Positions 41,588-50,075 of a stretch of DNA of 64,000 nt are shown in pieces. The stretch's first letter is position 1. Every line of letters starts with the position of its first letter. Source of the stretch: Treponema vincentii F0403 (GTDB taxonomy: Bacteria > Spirochaetota > Spirochaetia > Treponematales > Treponemataceae); NCBI RefSeq assembly GCF_000412995.1, contig NZ_KE332512.1, positions 1,504,694 to 1,568,693 of the forward strand. Direction: 5' to 3'. A program made the position numbers and the translations under genes. Below the pieces are notes generated by a model, which was not told the DNA's origin, searched no databases, and saw nothing but the letters and a program-made list of their open reading frames with translations.

Positions 41588-42613
41588 TTAAAATAAAAAG
41601 TCAAGAGGAATATTGCTCAGAACTGAAATACCGATAAAATTTACTACCGTGATAATAATCGTCAATTCTATGACAAACCGTTTTTTGAAGAGAGAAAACA
41701 GCATAAACAGATTTTTTATGTCCATCATCGGGCCATATACTAAAAAGCCGAGGATTGAACCTAAGGAGAACCGGTTTAAAAAGCTGCGGGCGATAAAAGC
41801 ATCGGAGGTTGAACAAGCGGAAAATACAAAGGCGAACAGCATCATCAAAATAAGAGAAACAGCTGCACTGCCGCCCGTTATGCTGAAAAACTCCTGCGGA
41901 ACGGCAGCCCGTATTAAGGCTGTGATAAAAGCGCCGAGTATTAAAAACGGCCCTGCGGTAAAAAATTCCGAACAGGTGTGCATCAGCAGCGTGTATAGTT
42001 TTGCTTGCACCCACCGCACTCGTCCGCCGGCGGCGGCATTGTTGAAAAAGTCCGGTTGAGAACCGCTATATACGTTTTGTGGAGCCGCTCTGCCTGTTGC
42101 AAGGCGGAGCGTTGTATCCGCACCGGCAAGGGTGTACGGCTGCGTGGCCGGTTCCGCATCAAAATCTTCCTTTTCTTCTTTTAGATATTTTTCTTCCGGG
42201 TAGAACAGCAGTAGCAGCCCGATCCCGAATGCAATTGTTAATCCGAAGTATAAGCGTAAGAGCGCAACGGAAGGCTGCTGCGGAAAGGCATACAGCGTAG
42301 AAATAATCGAAATAGGGTTAACGATGGGCGAAGCAAGCATAAACGTTACCGCGATGGGCATTGCAACGCCTTTTTTTATAAGGCTCCGCATCAGCGGAAC
42401 CGCAGCACATTCGCAGACGGGGAACAGTACCCCTGCAAAAAGCGCCGTTACAAATCCGAGCCCGTATTTTTTAGGGAAAATCCTGACAAGAAGTCGGTCG
42501 GGAACAAAAACATATAAGGCCGAAGATAAAAGCGCTCCCAGCAGCATAAACGGTACCGCTTGCAACACGATACCGGTAAATACGGTATGTATGGTAGAAA
42601 AAAATGACGGCAT
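41588..42613 (-). CDS. permease, ArsP-like (DUF318 family)
   Basis: A 341-residue membrane protein with about eight helices in two halves, split by a hydrophilic loop at about 150-200. The first half holds the family motif FPVCECAAVPLMRSLIKKGVAMPIAVTFMLASPIVNPI (about 61-99), with the Cys pair seen in ArsP organoarsenical exporters; the second half has CSTSDAFIARSF. Related permeases also handle other metals or thiols, so the substrate is not certain. The ATG lies 11 bases after the RlmL-like gene's stop, with an AAGG site. Confidence 0.75.
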   Translation of the reverse strand: MPSFFSTIHTVFTGIVLQAVPFMLLGALLSSALYVFVPDRLLVRIFPKKYGLGFVTALFAGVLFPVCECAAVPLMRSLIKKGVAMPIAVTFMLASPIVNPISIISTLYAFPQQPSVALLRLYFGLTIAFGIGLLLLFYPEEKYLKEEKEDFDAEPATQPYTLAGADTTLRLATGRAAPQNVYSGSQPDFFNNAAAGGRVRWVQAKLYTLLMHTCSEFFTAGPFLILGAFITALIRAAVPQEFFSITGGSAAVSLILMMLFAFVFSACSTSDAFIARSFLNRFSLGSILGFLVYGPMMDIKNLFMLFSLFKKRFVIELTIIITVVNFIGISVLSNIPLDFLF

Positions 42614-42624
42614 ATCAGGCCTTG

Positions 42625-43815
42625 CTACAGTCCGTAGTAATACAGGCAGGTGTCGAGATTGCCGCTTTTTAACGGCCGCTTTTTGAGCGTGATGCCTGCA
42701 CGCAGGAATATGTCCGCAAAGGCCGGTTTGTCGGTAATAAAACCGAGGCGCCAGTTTTGGAAGTCTTGGGGAATGGCCGTCATTTTTTCGTAAAGTTCGA
42801 TTGCGTCCTGTTCATCGCCAAGGCGGTCTCCGTAAGGCGGATTGGAGAGCAGCACCCCTTCGGGATACGGTGCGGAAAGTTCGCTAAAATCGGCTTGGAT
42901 AAATTCGGGACGCGGTATGCGGTTATCCTTTCCAATCCGCTGCAGGGCTTTGCCTGCCAGCATACAGGCGCGCTCCGCATTGGTCTGCGCAAGCCGCACT
43001 GCCTCCGGATCGTTGTCGGAACCGCTCACCCGCACCAAGCAGTCCGTGCGGATATTGAGCGCGCCGCGCCGGCGTTCTTCCTCGATGAGCTGCCGGTCTT
43101 TTTTAGATGAATAACAAGCAAATGTTTCAAACGCAAAGCTGCGGCCGATTCCGGGCGGAATATTGTAGGCATACCACACCGCTTCAATCGGGATAGTTCC
43201 CGAACCGCAAAAAGCATCGTGCAGTGGCAGCTTCCGTTTCCATTGCATACACTGCAAAAGGACAGCCGCCAGCGTTTCTCTCATCGGCGCGGCGCCTCCG
43301 CTTAAACGGTATCCCCGCCGGTGCAGCGGTTCCCCCGAAAGATCGAGCAGCAGATATACACGGTTATGTTCTATATATATGCGTATCGTGTACTCCCTTC
43401 CGGTTTCAGGTAACACATCCATCTTCCATGCAGAACAAAGCGACGAGCATACCGCCTTATGGACAGCCCGCTGTACCGCATGTTCGGAAGCGAGCTTGCT
43501 TTTAAAGGTTCTCACCTTATCGACCGTTATCTTAGAATCCTTGGAAAAAAAACGCTGCCAATCTACTGCGGCAACGGTGTCATACAGCGTGTCAAAATTA
43601 TCCGCCGTAAATTCTTTGAGGACAAGGTACATTCTGTCGGCAGTGCGGAGGTAAAAGTTTGCACGCATAACGCTTACCACCTCCGGATCCGCCGTTGCAG
43701 GCGTAAAGAAAACACGTCCCGGCAATCGGTTTACCGGTTTAAAGTTTAACAGTTTTAATTCATTTGACAGGATCGGCTCGGCGCCGACTGCGCAAAGCGC
43801 TAAAAATTCAAGCAT
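42625..43815 (-). CDS. THUMP-domain 23S rRNA guanine-N2-methyltransferase, RlmL-type
   Basis: A 396-residue enzyme with an N-terminal THUMP-type RNA-binding region (about 1-155: MLEFLALCAVGAEPILSNELKLLNFK) and a class I methyltransferase domain. DAFCGSGTIPIEA (about 200-212) binds SAM and LLSNPPYGDRLGD (about 327-339) is the NPPY catalytic loop of N2-guanine methylation. E. coli RlmKL carries an extra RlmK half that is absent here. The target is inferred to be G2445 or the like of 23S rRNA. A TATAGT box 6 bases before the ATG suggests a leaderless mRNA. Confidence 0.87.
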   Translation of the reverse strand: MLEFLALCAVGAEPILSNELKLLNFKPVNRLPGRVFFTPATADPEVVSVMRANFYLRTADRMYLVLKEFTADNFDTLYDTVAAVDWQRFFSKDSKITVDKVRTFKSKLASEHAVQRAVHKAVCSSLCSAWKMDVLPETGREYTIRIYIEHNRVYLLLDLSGEPLHRRGYRLSGGAAPMRETLAAVLLQCMQWKRKLPLHDAFCGSGTIPIEAVWYAYNIPPGIGRSFAFETFACYSSKKDRQLIEEERRRGALNIRTDCLVRVSGSDNDPEAVRLAQTNAERACMLAGKALQRIGKDNRIPRPEFIQADFSELSAPYPEGVLLSNPPYGDRLGDEQDAIELYEKMTAIPQDFQNWRLGFITDKPAFADIFLRAGITLKKRPLKSGNLDTCLYYYGL

Positions 43816-43821
43816 GAAAGA

Positions 43822-43850
43822 ACTATACTCGTTTTAACGGGTTTACACAA
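43822..43850 (-). promoter_or_regulatory. promoter of the RlmL-type gene, leaderless type
   Basis: On the minus strand: -35 TTGTGT (43845-43850), 17-base spacer, -10 TATAGT (43822-43827), 6 bases, ATG at 43815. Confidence 0.65.
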
Positions 43851-43945
43851 TCGGAATATTCTATCTGCTAATTTTTTACAGGAATTTTCCGAATTTTCTT
43901 AGCCAAGAATCTCCGAAAGTCATATAAGGATTGTAGGAGGTGTGA

Positions 43946-44177
43946 ATGAAACCACATAACCGTCAGTATAAGGACTCGGTATTCTAAAAAAAATCCCCAT
44001 ACCCGAGTTCTACGTCTTTTACAATTGGAAAGAAGATATTGAAATAAATCAAACGCTTAAACTTTCCGATGCCTTTATAGCACGAACAGAAGCCCCCAAG
44101 TTAGAACTGATTGTACAACTACTGAAATTTGCCTTATGACCGGACTTACTCAGGAAGAAGTGGAAGGGCTAAAATAA
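43946..44177 (+). pseudogene. decayed Rpn-family (PD-(D/E)XK) recombination-promoting nuclease
   Basis: After a good GGAGG site the frame reads MKPHNRQYKDSVF and stops. A second frame then gives KKIPIPEFYVFYNWKEDIEINQTLKLSDAFIA and later APKLELIVQLLKFAL before a stop, and a third frame gives MTGLTQEEVEGLK. Together these are the start, middle and end of an Rpn/transposase-like nuclease with a large internal deletion and frameshifts. It cannot make a working protein. Confidence 0.7.
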
Positions 44178-44627
44178 TTATGAATTAAATCACCCGATGG
44201 GGAAAAATAATTATGTTTGTAAAAATTTGATAAAAACCTATCTAAACGAGGTTCGCCTGTGAGCTGTGAGAATTATGTCGGAAATTATCGGTATGTCAAT
44301 CCCTACACGCATATTTTTTACTAGGGAATACGTTTCGGGGAGAGACTTTTTATGCTGCGGTAATCCGATGCTTCGGTTCAACATGGGTATAATTATAAGG
44401 GCAAAAATACGAGACTGCAAGAGGGAAAATAATCCCTGTCAGAACGATAGCATATAATAGCGAGTAAAAAGAAAGAACAGCTGCAAATATACGGATAAAA
44501 AAAACCGGATATGTCTTAAAAGAGTACTTCTTTTTGACAAATCCGCTTCCGATAGAAAGACTTTCTTCCTATCGGAATTATCTTCAACTGCTGAAAACGG
44601 CACTCAAAAATGACCTGCCGTATATTT
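44178..44627. other. non-coding decayed region
   Basis: I see no gene here. Short frames on the minus strand around 44266-44500 encode hydrophobic stretches (LLYAIVLTGIIFPLAVSYF) broken by stops, probably a dead membrane-protein gene. A hairpin TTCCGATAG / CTATCGGAA lies near 44546-44574. Confidence 0.4.
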
Positions 44628-44934
44628 TTATGTTTCAGGCTTGTACGCTGCTTTTATTTGGGCTTCAGTATAGTCTGATGACTTTTGCAGTTCTACCACC
44701 ACCCCATTTGCTTTAAGGGTCATTTTATTACCGCTTATAGCACAGTCGTAAGGTTCTCCATCAATTGTTAGTTTTTTGCCTTTAATAGTATATCGACCTA
44801 TTTGACTAGCACGCAGTGTTCCCTTTTCATCTTTATTAGCAGCATAAACATTCCCATCAGTATGAAAGCAGTAATACACACCATCCGCAGTTTCGGTCTT
44901 TCCGTCTTCAATTATTTTTGTAATCTTCCATACC
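44628..44934 (-). pseudogene. truncated protein of unknown family (C-terminal part)
   Basis: An open frame ending at 44628 encodes KITKIIEDGKTETADGVYYC, then GNVYAANKDEKGT, GRYTIKGKKLTIDGEPYDC and a Lys-rich end. It looks like the beta-strand repeats of a small secreted or lipid-anchored protein. It runs upstream into a stop with no credible start, signal peptide or ribosome site, so the N-terminal half seems lost. An internal GTG or ATG near 44879 could allow an 80-residue product. Confidence 0.45.
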
Positions 44935-45145
44935 CAACTAACGAATATCTCTCAAGCTGTATTTTTAGCAGGCAACAGAAATATTCAGCGAACTTATTTA
45001 TACGGTAAACTTTCTTCCATAATACCCCCCCCTCAAAGTGTCAAGAGGAAAAATATGTTTTTTATTTTTTAAGACGGTTGCGGTGCTGCGGCGGTTAAGA
45101 GGAACATGGTATAATTGATTACTTTGCCCGAACCGATCTTTATGC

Positions 45146-45157
45146 TATACTACTACC
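45146..45157 (+). promoter_or_regulatory. -10 box 6 bases before the AAA-ATPase start
   Basis: TATACT at 45146-45151, then 6 bases, then ATG at 45158; a TTTGCC -35 lies 17 bases upstream. No ribosome site. Confidence 0.55.
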
Positions 45158-46750
45158 ATGAACAGCGCACGGAAACTTCCGGTAGGCATACAGAGCTTTG
45201 AAAAACTCCGCAGTGAAGCGTATCTTTATGTGGATAAAACCGCCTTTGTGTGGAATTTAGTGCAAACATCCTCCCCCTATTTTTTAAGTCGCCCAAGACG
45301 GTTCGGCAAGAGCTTACTGCTTTCTACAATCGAAGCCTATTTTTTAGGCAAAAAAGAATTATTCGCCGGCTTAAAAATTGCGGAATTGGAAGCTTCTCAA
45401 AAAACGGTTTGGAAGTCGTACCCGGTAATACGCCTTGATTTCAATGCAGGGCAATACGACACGGTAGAAGCGCTTATCAACACCTTGGATTTCCAACTCG
45501 CCGAATACGAAAAAAAATACGGCGCTTCTTCCGCAAAAGATATCCCCTCACGATTTTCCGCGCTGATAAACTCCGCATACTCTATGACGGGAGAACATGT
45601 TGTTGTTCTTGTTGATGAATACGATAAGCCGCTGCTTTCTACACAATACATAAACGAGGCACTGAATGAAAAATACCGCACTATCTTAAAAGGCCTTTAC
45701 GGTGTTTTAAAAACGGATGATGCTCATTTACGGTTTGTTTTTTTGACGGGAGTAAGCCAATTTTCGCGGCTGAGCATTTTCAGCGATATGAATCAATTCA
45801 GAAATATCAGTATGGAAGAAGGATTTTCTGAAATCTGTGGCATCACGGAAGCAGAAGTGACGCAGTATTTTGAGCCCGAAATTAAAAACTTCGCAGAAAA
45901 AAATAATTTCAGTTTTGATGAATCCGTATCAGCTTTGCGTATTCAATATGACGGTTACCGATTTGCCGAAAACGGAAAACATCTGTACAATCCGTTCAGT
46001 TTGCTGAATTGTTTAGCGACGGGAAGGATAGAAAATTATTGGTATCAAACGGGAACGCCGACCTTTTTAATCAATGTAATTAAAAGCGGAAACTTCGATA
46101 TCCGTACCTTAGACCACACGGAAGAAATCGGCGAAGACACCTTACGCAACTCGGAAGCAAATCCCGAAAATCCGATACCGATTTTGTTCCAAAGCGGATA
46201 TTTGACTTTAAAAGAATTCAACAGTGAGTTCAGATCCTATTCTTTAGGCTTCCCGAATGCGGAAGTAAAGTATGCGTTTTTAAATAACCTTTTACCTGAA
46301 TATCTGGATAAAAAAAGCGGCAGTACTTTTTTTGTAGGCACGTTTGTAAAAGATCTCCGCGAGGGTAATATCGAATCATTTATGAAGCGGATAACTGCGA
46401 TGATTTCAAAACTGCCGTACAGCACCGAAGCAAAGACCGATAGAGAAATGCGCGAAAGAGATTATCACTTGGTTTTTTACCTTGTGTTTACGCTGATGGG
46501 ACAGTACACACTGACGGAGGTACACAGCTTAAAAGGCAGAGCAGACTGCATCGTTGAAACGCTCGACTGCGTATATATTTTTGAATTTAAGCTCTTGCAA
46601 GCAGGAACACCCGAAGACGCAATCCGGCAGATAAAAGAAAAAGGCTATGCAGAACCATACCGGATGAATGGAAAAGCGATAAAGCTTATCGGCGTTGCCT
46701 TTGACGAAAAAACCGAAAACTTGAGTGACTGGAAAGTCGAAAAGGTATAG
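45158..46750 (+). CDS. AAA-ATPase-like / PD-(D/E)XK nuclease-like protein
   Basis: A 530-residue intact gene of the AAA-ATPase_like plus PDDEXK_9 type, often found in many copies in gut and oral bacteria. The N-terminal LPVGIQSFEKLRSEAYLYVDKTAFV is the family hallmark. Walker A is SRPRRFGKSLLL (about 44-55), Walker B is VVVLVDEYDKPLL (about 148-160) and sensor 1 follows in RFVFLTGVSQFS. The C-terminal nuclease fold ends with GRADCIVETLDCVYIFEFKLLQ, carrying D-x(n)-E-x-K. The biological role of this family is not established; links to mobile DNA and defence are suspected. It sits in a decayed island beside a dead nuclease gene. Confidence 0.85.
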   Translation: MNSARKLPVGIQSFEKLRSEAYLYVDKTAFVWNLVQTSSPYFLSRPRRFGKSLLLSTIEAYFLGKKELFAGLKIAELEASQKTVWKSYPVIRLDFNAGQYDTVEALINTLDFQLAEYEKKYGASSAKDIPSRFSALINSAYSMTGEHVVVLVDEYDKPLLSTQYINEALNEKYRTILKGLYGVLKTDDAHLRFVFLTGVSQFSRLSIFSDMNQFRNISMEEGFSEICGITEAEVTQYFEPEIKNFAEKNNFSFDESVSALRIQYDGYRFAENGKHLYNPFSLLNCLATGRIENYWYQTGTPTFLINVIKSGNFDIRTLDHTEEIGEDTLRNSEANPENPIPILFQSGYLTLKEFNSEFRSYSLGFPNAEVKYAFLNNLLPEYLDKKSGSTFFVGTFVKDLREGNIESFMKRITAMISKLPYSTEAKTDREMRERDYHLVFYLVFTLMGQYTLTEVHSLKGRADCIVETLDCVYIFEFKLLQAGTPEDAIRQIKEKGYAEPYRMNGKAIKLIGVAFDEKTENLSDWKVEKV

Positions 46751-46780
46751 AAGCTTTTCGTAGGGAGATGAAAAAAAGAG

Positions 46781-46864
46781 ATGACGGCAAAGAAAAACCG
46801 CAAAGCGACATTACAAAAGATTGCCGAAGCTATGAATATCGATTACTTGCAGTTGAAAATATAA
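46781..46864 (+). pseudogene. fragment of an Xre-type helix-turn-helix regulator
   Basis: Just after the ATPase gene, a 27-codon frame reads MTAKKNRKATLQKIAEAMNI then DYLQL, like the C-terminal end of an Xre-family DNA-binding domain. The DNA-recognition part is missing. A second tiny frame (MEIFKAYKESGDIPHIN) follows to 46920. Both appear to be remains of a lost gene, perhaps an antitoxin. Confidence 0.4.
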
Positions 46865-46942
46865 GATGGAAATATTCAAGGCGTATAAAGAAAGCGGTGA
46901 TATACCACACATCAATTAGATCTACAGAGGGTTCACTAAATC

Positions 46943-47845
46943 TTATTCCTCATCCACAGCATCTTCTTGCCGTTCCGGGGCTTCCCTATTTGAAAAGAAC
47001 GAAACCGCCGCATAGCCGATAAGCAGCACTGTTCCTGAAACAATACGCATCGCAAAAGGTTGTCCGGTTGTATGCGGATAAAGATAGAATAGAGACCCTG
47101 CAACTAAGCCAAGTATAAAGGCATACATCGGCGCTGGAAACCGTTCCAGCAAAAATGCAATGATTCGTGCACCGGCAACGAGGCCTGCGCCGACTCCGAG
47201 TGCGATAGGAATCAGCAGCGGTATATTCAAATCCGCAACCGCTTGCAATACCGTTTGATATGCGCCGAGTATCAACAGCACAAATGATCCTGAAATACCC
47301 GGGATCAGCATGGCGATAGCGGCAATAGCCCCCATCACTGCGAGTTTTAGTGCAAGCAGCGGCGAAAAAGCGGTAACAACGGTAGCCGTTTGTATACCGC
47401 GGCGCTGTAACAAAAACATTCCCACCATCAGTATGAAACCTACCGCCCCGCACCCCAGCGTTCTATACAGCCGGCCGGAATCAATAGAACCGTCCTTTGC
47501 GGAGGGAAGCGCTGCGCGGGCCTTGCGGAACAAAAACGGAATGCTTCCTACTACAATTCCGATAAAAAAGGAACTCGTTTGCGCAGGATAGGAATCGTAG
47601 AGCAGGGTAATTACCTTTGCAAAAAGAAGAACACCCGCACCGATTCCCAGTGCCAGAGAGAGAATATCCTTCCAGTTTTGCTTCATCCGCTTAAAATTAA
47701 GTGAACTCAATATAATTAATTTATCGTATACATTGCAAATAACGGCAATCGTACCGCCGGAAACTCCCGGCACAACATTTGCAATACCGATGAACACACC
47801 GATACCGAAAAGTTTTAAAAGCAAAAACATAGCCCTATTATCCAT
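46943..47845 (-). CDS. DUF368 polyprenyl-phosphate transporter family protein
   Basis: A 300-residue membrane protein with about eight helices and two inverted repeat halves, each with a P-G-[VI]-S-G motif: NVVPGVSGGTIAV (about 23-35) and LIPGISGSFVLL (about 180-191). DUF368 proteins have been shown in other bacteria to recycle undecaprenyl phosphate across the inner membrane for cell-wall and glycan synthesis. A start at ATG 47845 or 15 bases inside (MFLLLKL) is possible. The C-terminal tail is acidic (ERQEDAVDEE). Confidence 0.87.
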   Translation of the reverse strand: MDNRAMFLLLKLFGIGVFIGIANVVPGVSGGTIAVICNVYDKLIILSSLNFKRMKQNWKDILSLALGIGAGVLLFAKVITLLYDSYPAQTSSFFIGIVVGSIPFLFRKARAALPSAKDGSIDSGRLYRTLGCGAVGFILMVGMFLLQRRGIQTATVVTAFSPLLALKLAVMGAIAAIAMLIPGISGSFVLLILGAYQTVLQAVADLNIPLLIPIALGVGAGLVAGARIIAFLLERFPAPMYAFILGLVAGSLFYLYPHTTGQPFAMRIVSGTVLLIGYAAVSFFSNREAPERQEDAVDEE

Positions 47846-47946
47846 AAATCAATGGGAATTGCTAGGGTATTGGATATGTGATTTTTTCCTAAAGAACCCA
47901 ACCTAGAAGATGCCTTGTATTACCATGTTCGATTGCAGCTCCGCAT

Positions 47947-48909
47947 TTAGCCGACGGTACACACCCTGTTCCTGCCTGCCTCTTTTGCACGGTACAGAGC
48001 CTCGTCGGAATGCTTGAGTATATCCTGTGCATTATCGTTATGAGCACACGGGACTAGGCCGATTGAACACGAAACAGCCATATCGGGATGTTCACTAAAT
48101 CTAAGGGAATTAACCGTCTTGCAAACAGTAGTGCAAAGCGTTTCGGCACGCTCAAATTTTCCCCCGATGATAAAGCAAAATTCATCGCCGCCGTACCGGA
48201 TCAGCGTATCCTGATGGTCAAAGGTTTTCTTAAACGCATCGGTAATAGCCAGCAAGATGGTATCGCAGAACACGCTGCCATACGTTTTATTCAAAGTTCC
48301 GAAGCGGTCGACGTCCACCATTGCAAAGCTGGCGCCGGTTGTTTCCGCATTACGGCGGATAAGGTTTCCGATATTATCATCCAGATAACGCCGGTTAAAC
48401 AGCCCCGTAAAGGGATCGGTAATGGCGCGTTTTTTTGCTTCATCGCCCCACTGGATAACCTGCGTTAAAAAGCTGTTCGTCCGTAAGAGGCGGGAAACCG
48501 TACTTGAAAGCATTTGATGTAATATAGAGACGGCAATAATCGGGTCATTGACAATGATCTGCGAAAAATCACGCGCTTTAAACATAAAACATGATGTATT
48601 TTCTACCGCCGTACACGAAGCGGAACGGGCTGTTTGTTCAAGCAGCGACATTTCGCCGAAGAAATCGCCGGAACGCAACCGCCCCAATTCAATATTTTCT
48701 TCTCCGGATTTTACCGAAACCGATATACATCCTTGGACTATAATAAAAAGCTCTGAACCTATTTCGCCTTCATATACGAGGGTTTGCCCTGCTTCCAGCT
48801 CGCAATAAAAGAGAGAGGAAAGAACGACTGCCATTTGGTCGGTTGTTAAGCGAGAAAAAAGAGAAGTTTTCCGCAAAACTTCAAGCCACCGCTGTTTTAC
48901 TTCGAGCAT
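47947..48909 (-). CDS. cNMP-binding domain / GGDEF diguanylate cyclase
   Basis: A 320-residue protein started at ATG 48909, which overlaps the previous stop as TAATG. A cyclic-nucleotide-binding (Crp-like) domain covers about 20-135 (SLFYCELEAGQTLVYEGEIGSELFIIVQG; LRSGDFFGEMSLLEQTARSASCTA). A helix follows, then a GGDEF domain (about 160-320) with an intact IRYGGDEF active site, so it can probably make cyclic di-GMP. No evident RxxD inhibitory site precedes the GGDEF. It is coupled to a paralogue with a degraded motif, which suggests the two work as a pair. Confidence 0.85.
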   Translation of the reverse strand: MLEVKQRWLEVLRKTSLFSRLTTDQMAVVLSSLFYCELEAGQTLVYEGEIGSELFIIVQGCISVSVKSGEENIELGRLRSGDFFGEMSLLEQTARSASCTAVENTSCFMFKARDFSQIIVNDPIIAVSILHQMLSSTVSRLLRTNSFLTQVIQWGDEAKKRAITDPFTGLFNRRYLDDNIGNLIRRNAETTGASFAMVDVDRFGTLNKTYGSVFCDTILLAITDAFKKTFDHQDTLIRYGGDEFCFIIGGKFERAETLCTTVCKTVNSLRFSEHPDMAVSCSIGLVPCAHNDNAQDILKHSDEALYRAKEAGRNRVCTVG

Positions 48910-49898
48910 TAGATATCCTCCGGAAATAAAATCATCGAACCTCCGCGTTGTCTGCCTATCAACGGCATACCGGAACACCGTGTTACAATATCCGTATAAA
49001 TTTTACCGTGCTGCGGAAAAAGAATGACGCCAAGGCTCATACTTAAAAAGATCTTCTCTCCGTTAAAAATATGAGAAAGATCCAATGTTTCGAGTTCTTT
49101 CTTTATTTTTTCCGCAAAAGCTCGCGCGGATTCCTTATCGGTATACAGATGAGTAAGAACCGCAAATTCATTTCCCTCATAACGCACTAAAACGGTATTT
49201 TCCGAAAATGTTTTTTTTAAGTGACCGGCCATAAAGATGAGTGCGGTATCGCCTGCTTCGTGCCCGAAACTGTCGTTAATCAATTTGAAGTTGTCAGGCT
49301 TCATCATGATGAGCGCAAAAGGCGCTTTGCAAAATTCTCCAAACGACTCCTCCAAATAGGTGCGGTTAAACAGACCGGAAAGCTTGTCGCTGTATACCTG
49401 ATTCCGCAATTCGCGTACAACCGGAGAGTTTTCTTTGATGAGCATATTTGCGGCTCTGGTACGTTGGGACGTAAAAATCAATAATGACTGAAAGAGATGT
49501 GCAAGGATCCGCGGCTTATCGTGGAACAGCGTTTCAAGCGGCACTCCGCCCTTAGGAAATTCCAAGACGCTCGCTTGCTTACGCGCTATGGCATACGCAT
49601 CATGCGGCTTACCGGTTAACAAAGCAATTTCACCGAACAATTCACCGGCAACAAATTCGGCCAGAGCGGTCTTTTTATCGGGAGAAAGGACTTCCGCACT
49701 GCCGTTTAGCAGCAGATACACCCGCGAGCCGTTCTCTTCGGGGGTAAAGATTGTACTGCCATCCTCAAATTCATTCACCTGACAATGCAGCATAATTTCG
49801 TCAAGCTCTCCGTCTGTCCAGCCGGAAAAGAAAGAGGTCTTTTGTAAAAACGTTTTTGCTTGAACAGCCAAGTCCGCTGATAATGGTATTTCTTGCAT
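48909..49898 (-). CDS. cNMP-binding domain / degenerate GGDEF protein
   Basis: A 329-residue paralogue of the following gene. The start chosen is the ATG at 49898, because a TATAGT box lies 7 bases upstream of it; an ATG 36 bases further up is in frame but lies upstream of the -10. A cNMP-binding domain covers about 25-140 (FVAGELFGEIALLTGKPHDAYAIA). The GGDEF domain has VRYEGNEF where the active site should read RYGGDEF; both changes (G to E, D to N) are expected to abolish cyclase activity. It may be a regulator or dimer partner of the active cyclase. Confidence 0.82.
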   Translation of the reverse strand: MQEIPLSADLAVQAKTFLQKTSFFSGWTDGELDEIMLHCQVNEFEDGSTIFTPEENGSRVYLLLNGSAEVLSPDKKTALAEFVAGELFGEIALLTGKPHDAYAIARKQASVLEFPKGGVPLETLFHDKPRILAHLFQSLLIFTSQRTRAANMLIKENSPVVRELRNQVYSDKLSGLFNRTYLEESFGEFCKAPFALIMMKPDNFKLINDSFGHEAGDTALIFMAGHLKKTFSENTVLVRYEGNEFAVLTHLYTDKESARAFAEKIKKELETLDLSHIFNGEKIFLSMSLGVILFPQHGKIYTDIVTRCSGMPLIGRQRGGSMILFPEDI

Positions 49899-49905
49899 AC
49901 CCTGT

Positions 49906-49934
49906 ACTATATCATAAAACAGGCAGGTAGTCAT
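49906..49934 (-). promoter_or_regulatory. promoter of the GGDEF pair, leaderless type
   Basis: On the minus strand: -10 TATAGT (49906-49911), 7 bases before the ATG at 49898; the -35 at 17-base spacing is ATGACT (49929-49934). Confidence 0.5.
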
Positions 49935-50075
49935 TAAAAGGAACGCAATTTTTTATAGGAAACGTATAACCTTTGACTTTTCATCTACTTCGGTATACAA
50001 TTCGATAAAAGAAAGTTGGAACAGAGTGTTTTAACGGTATTTCTATTTGATAAAATCGATTAAAGAGGTTATTCC

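Noticed and set aside
44238-44457. Overlapping 60-codon frames on both strands
   Set aside because: No ribosome sites, no family resemblance, and stops interrupt the hydrophobic stretch; treated as decayed sequence.
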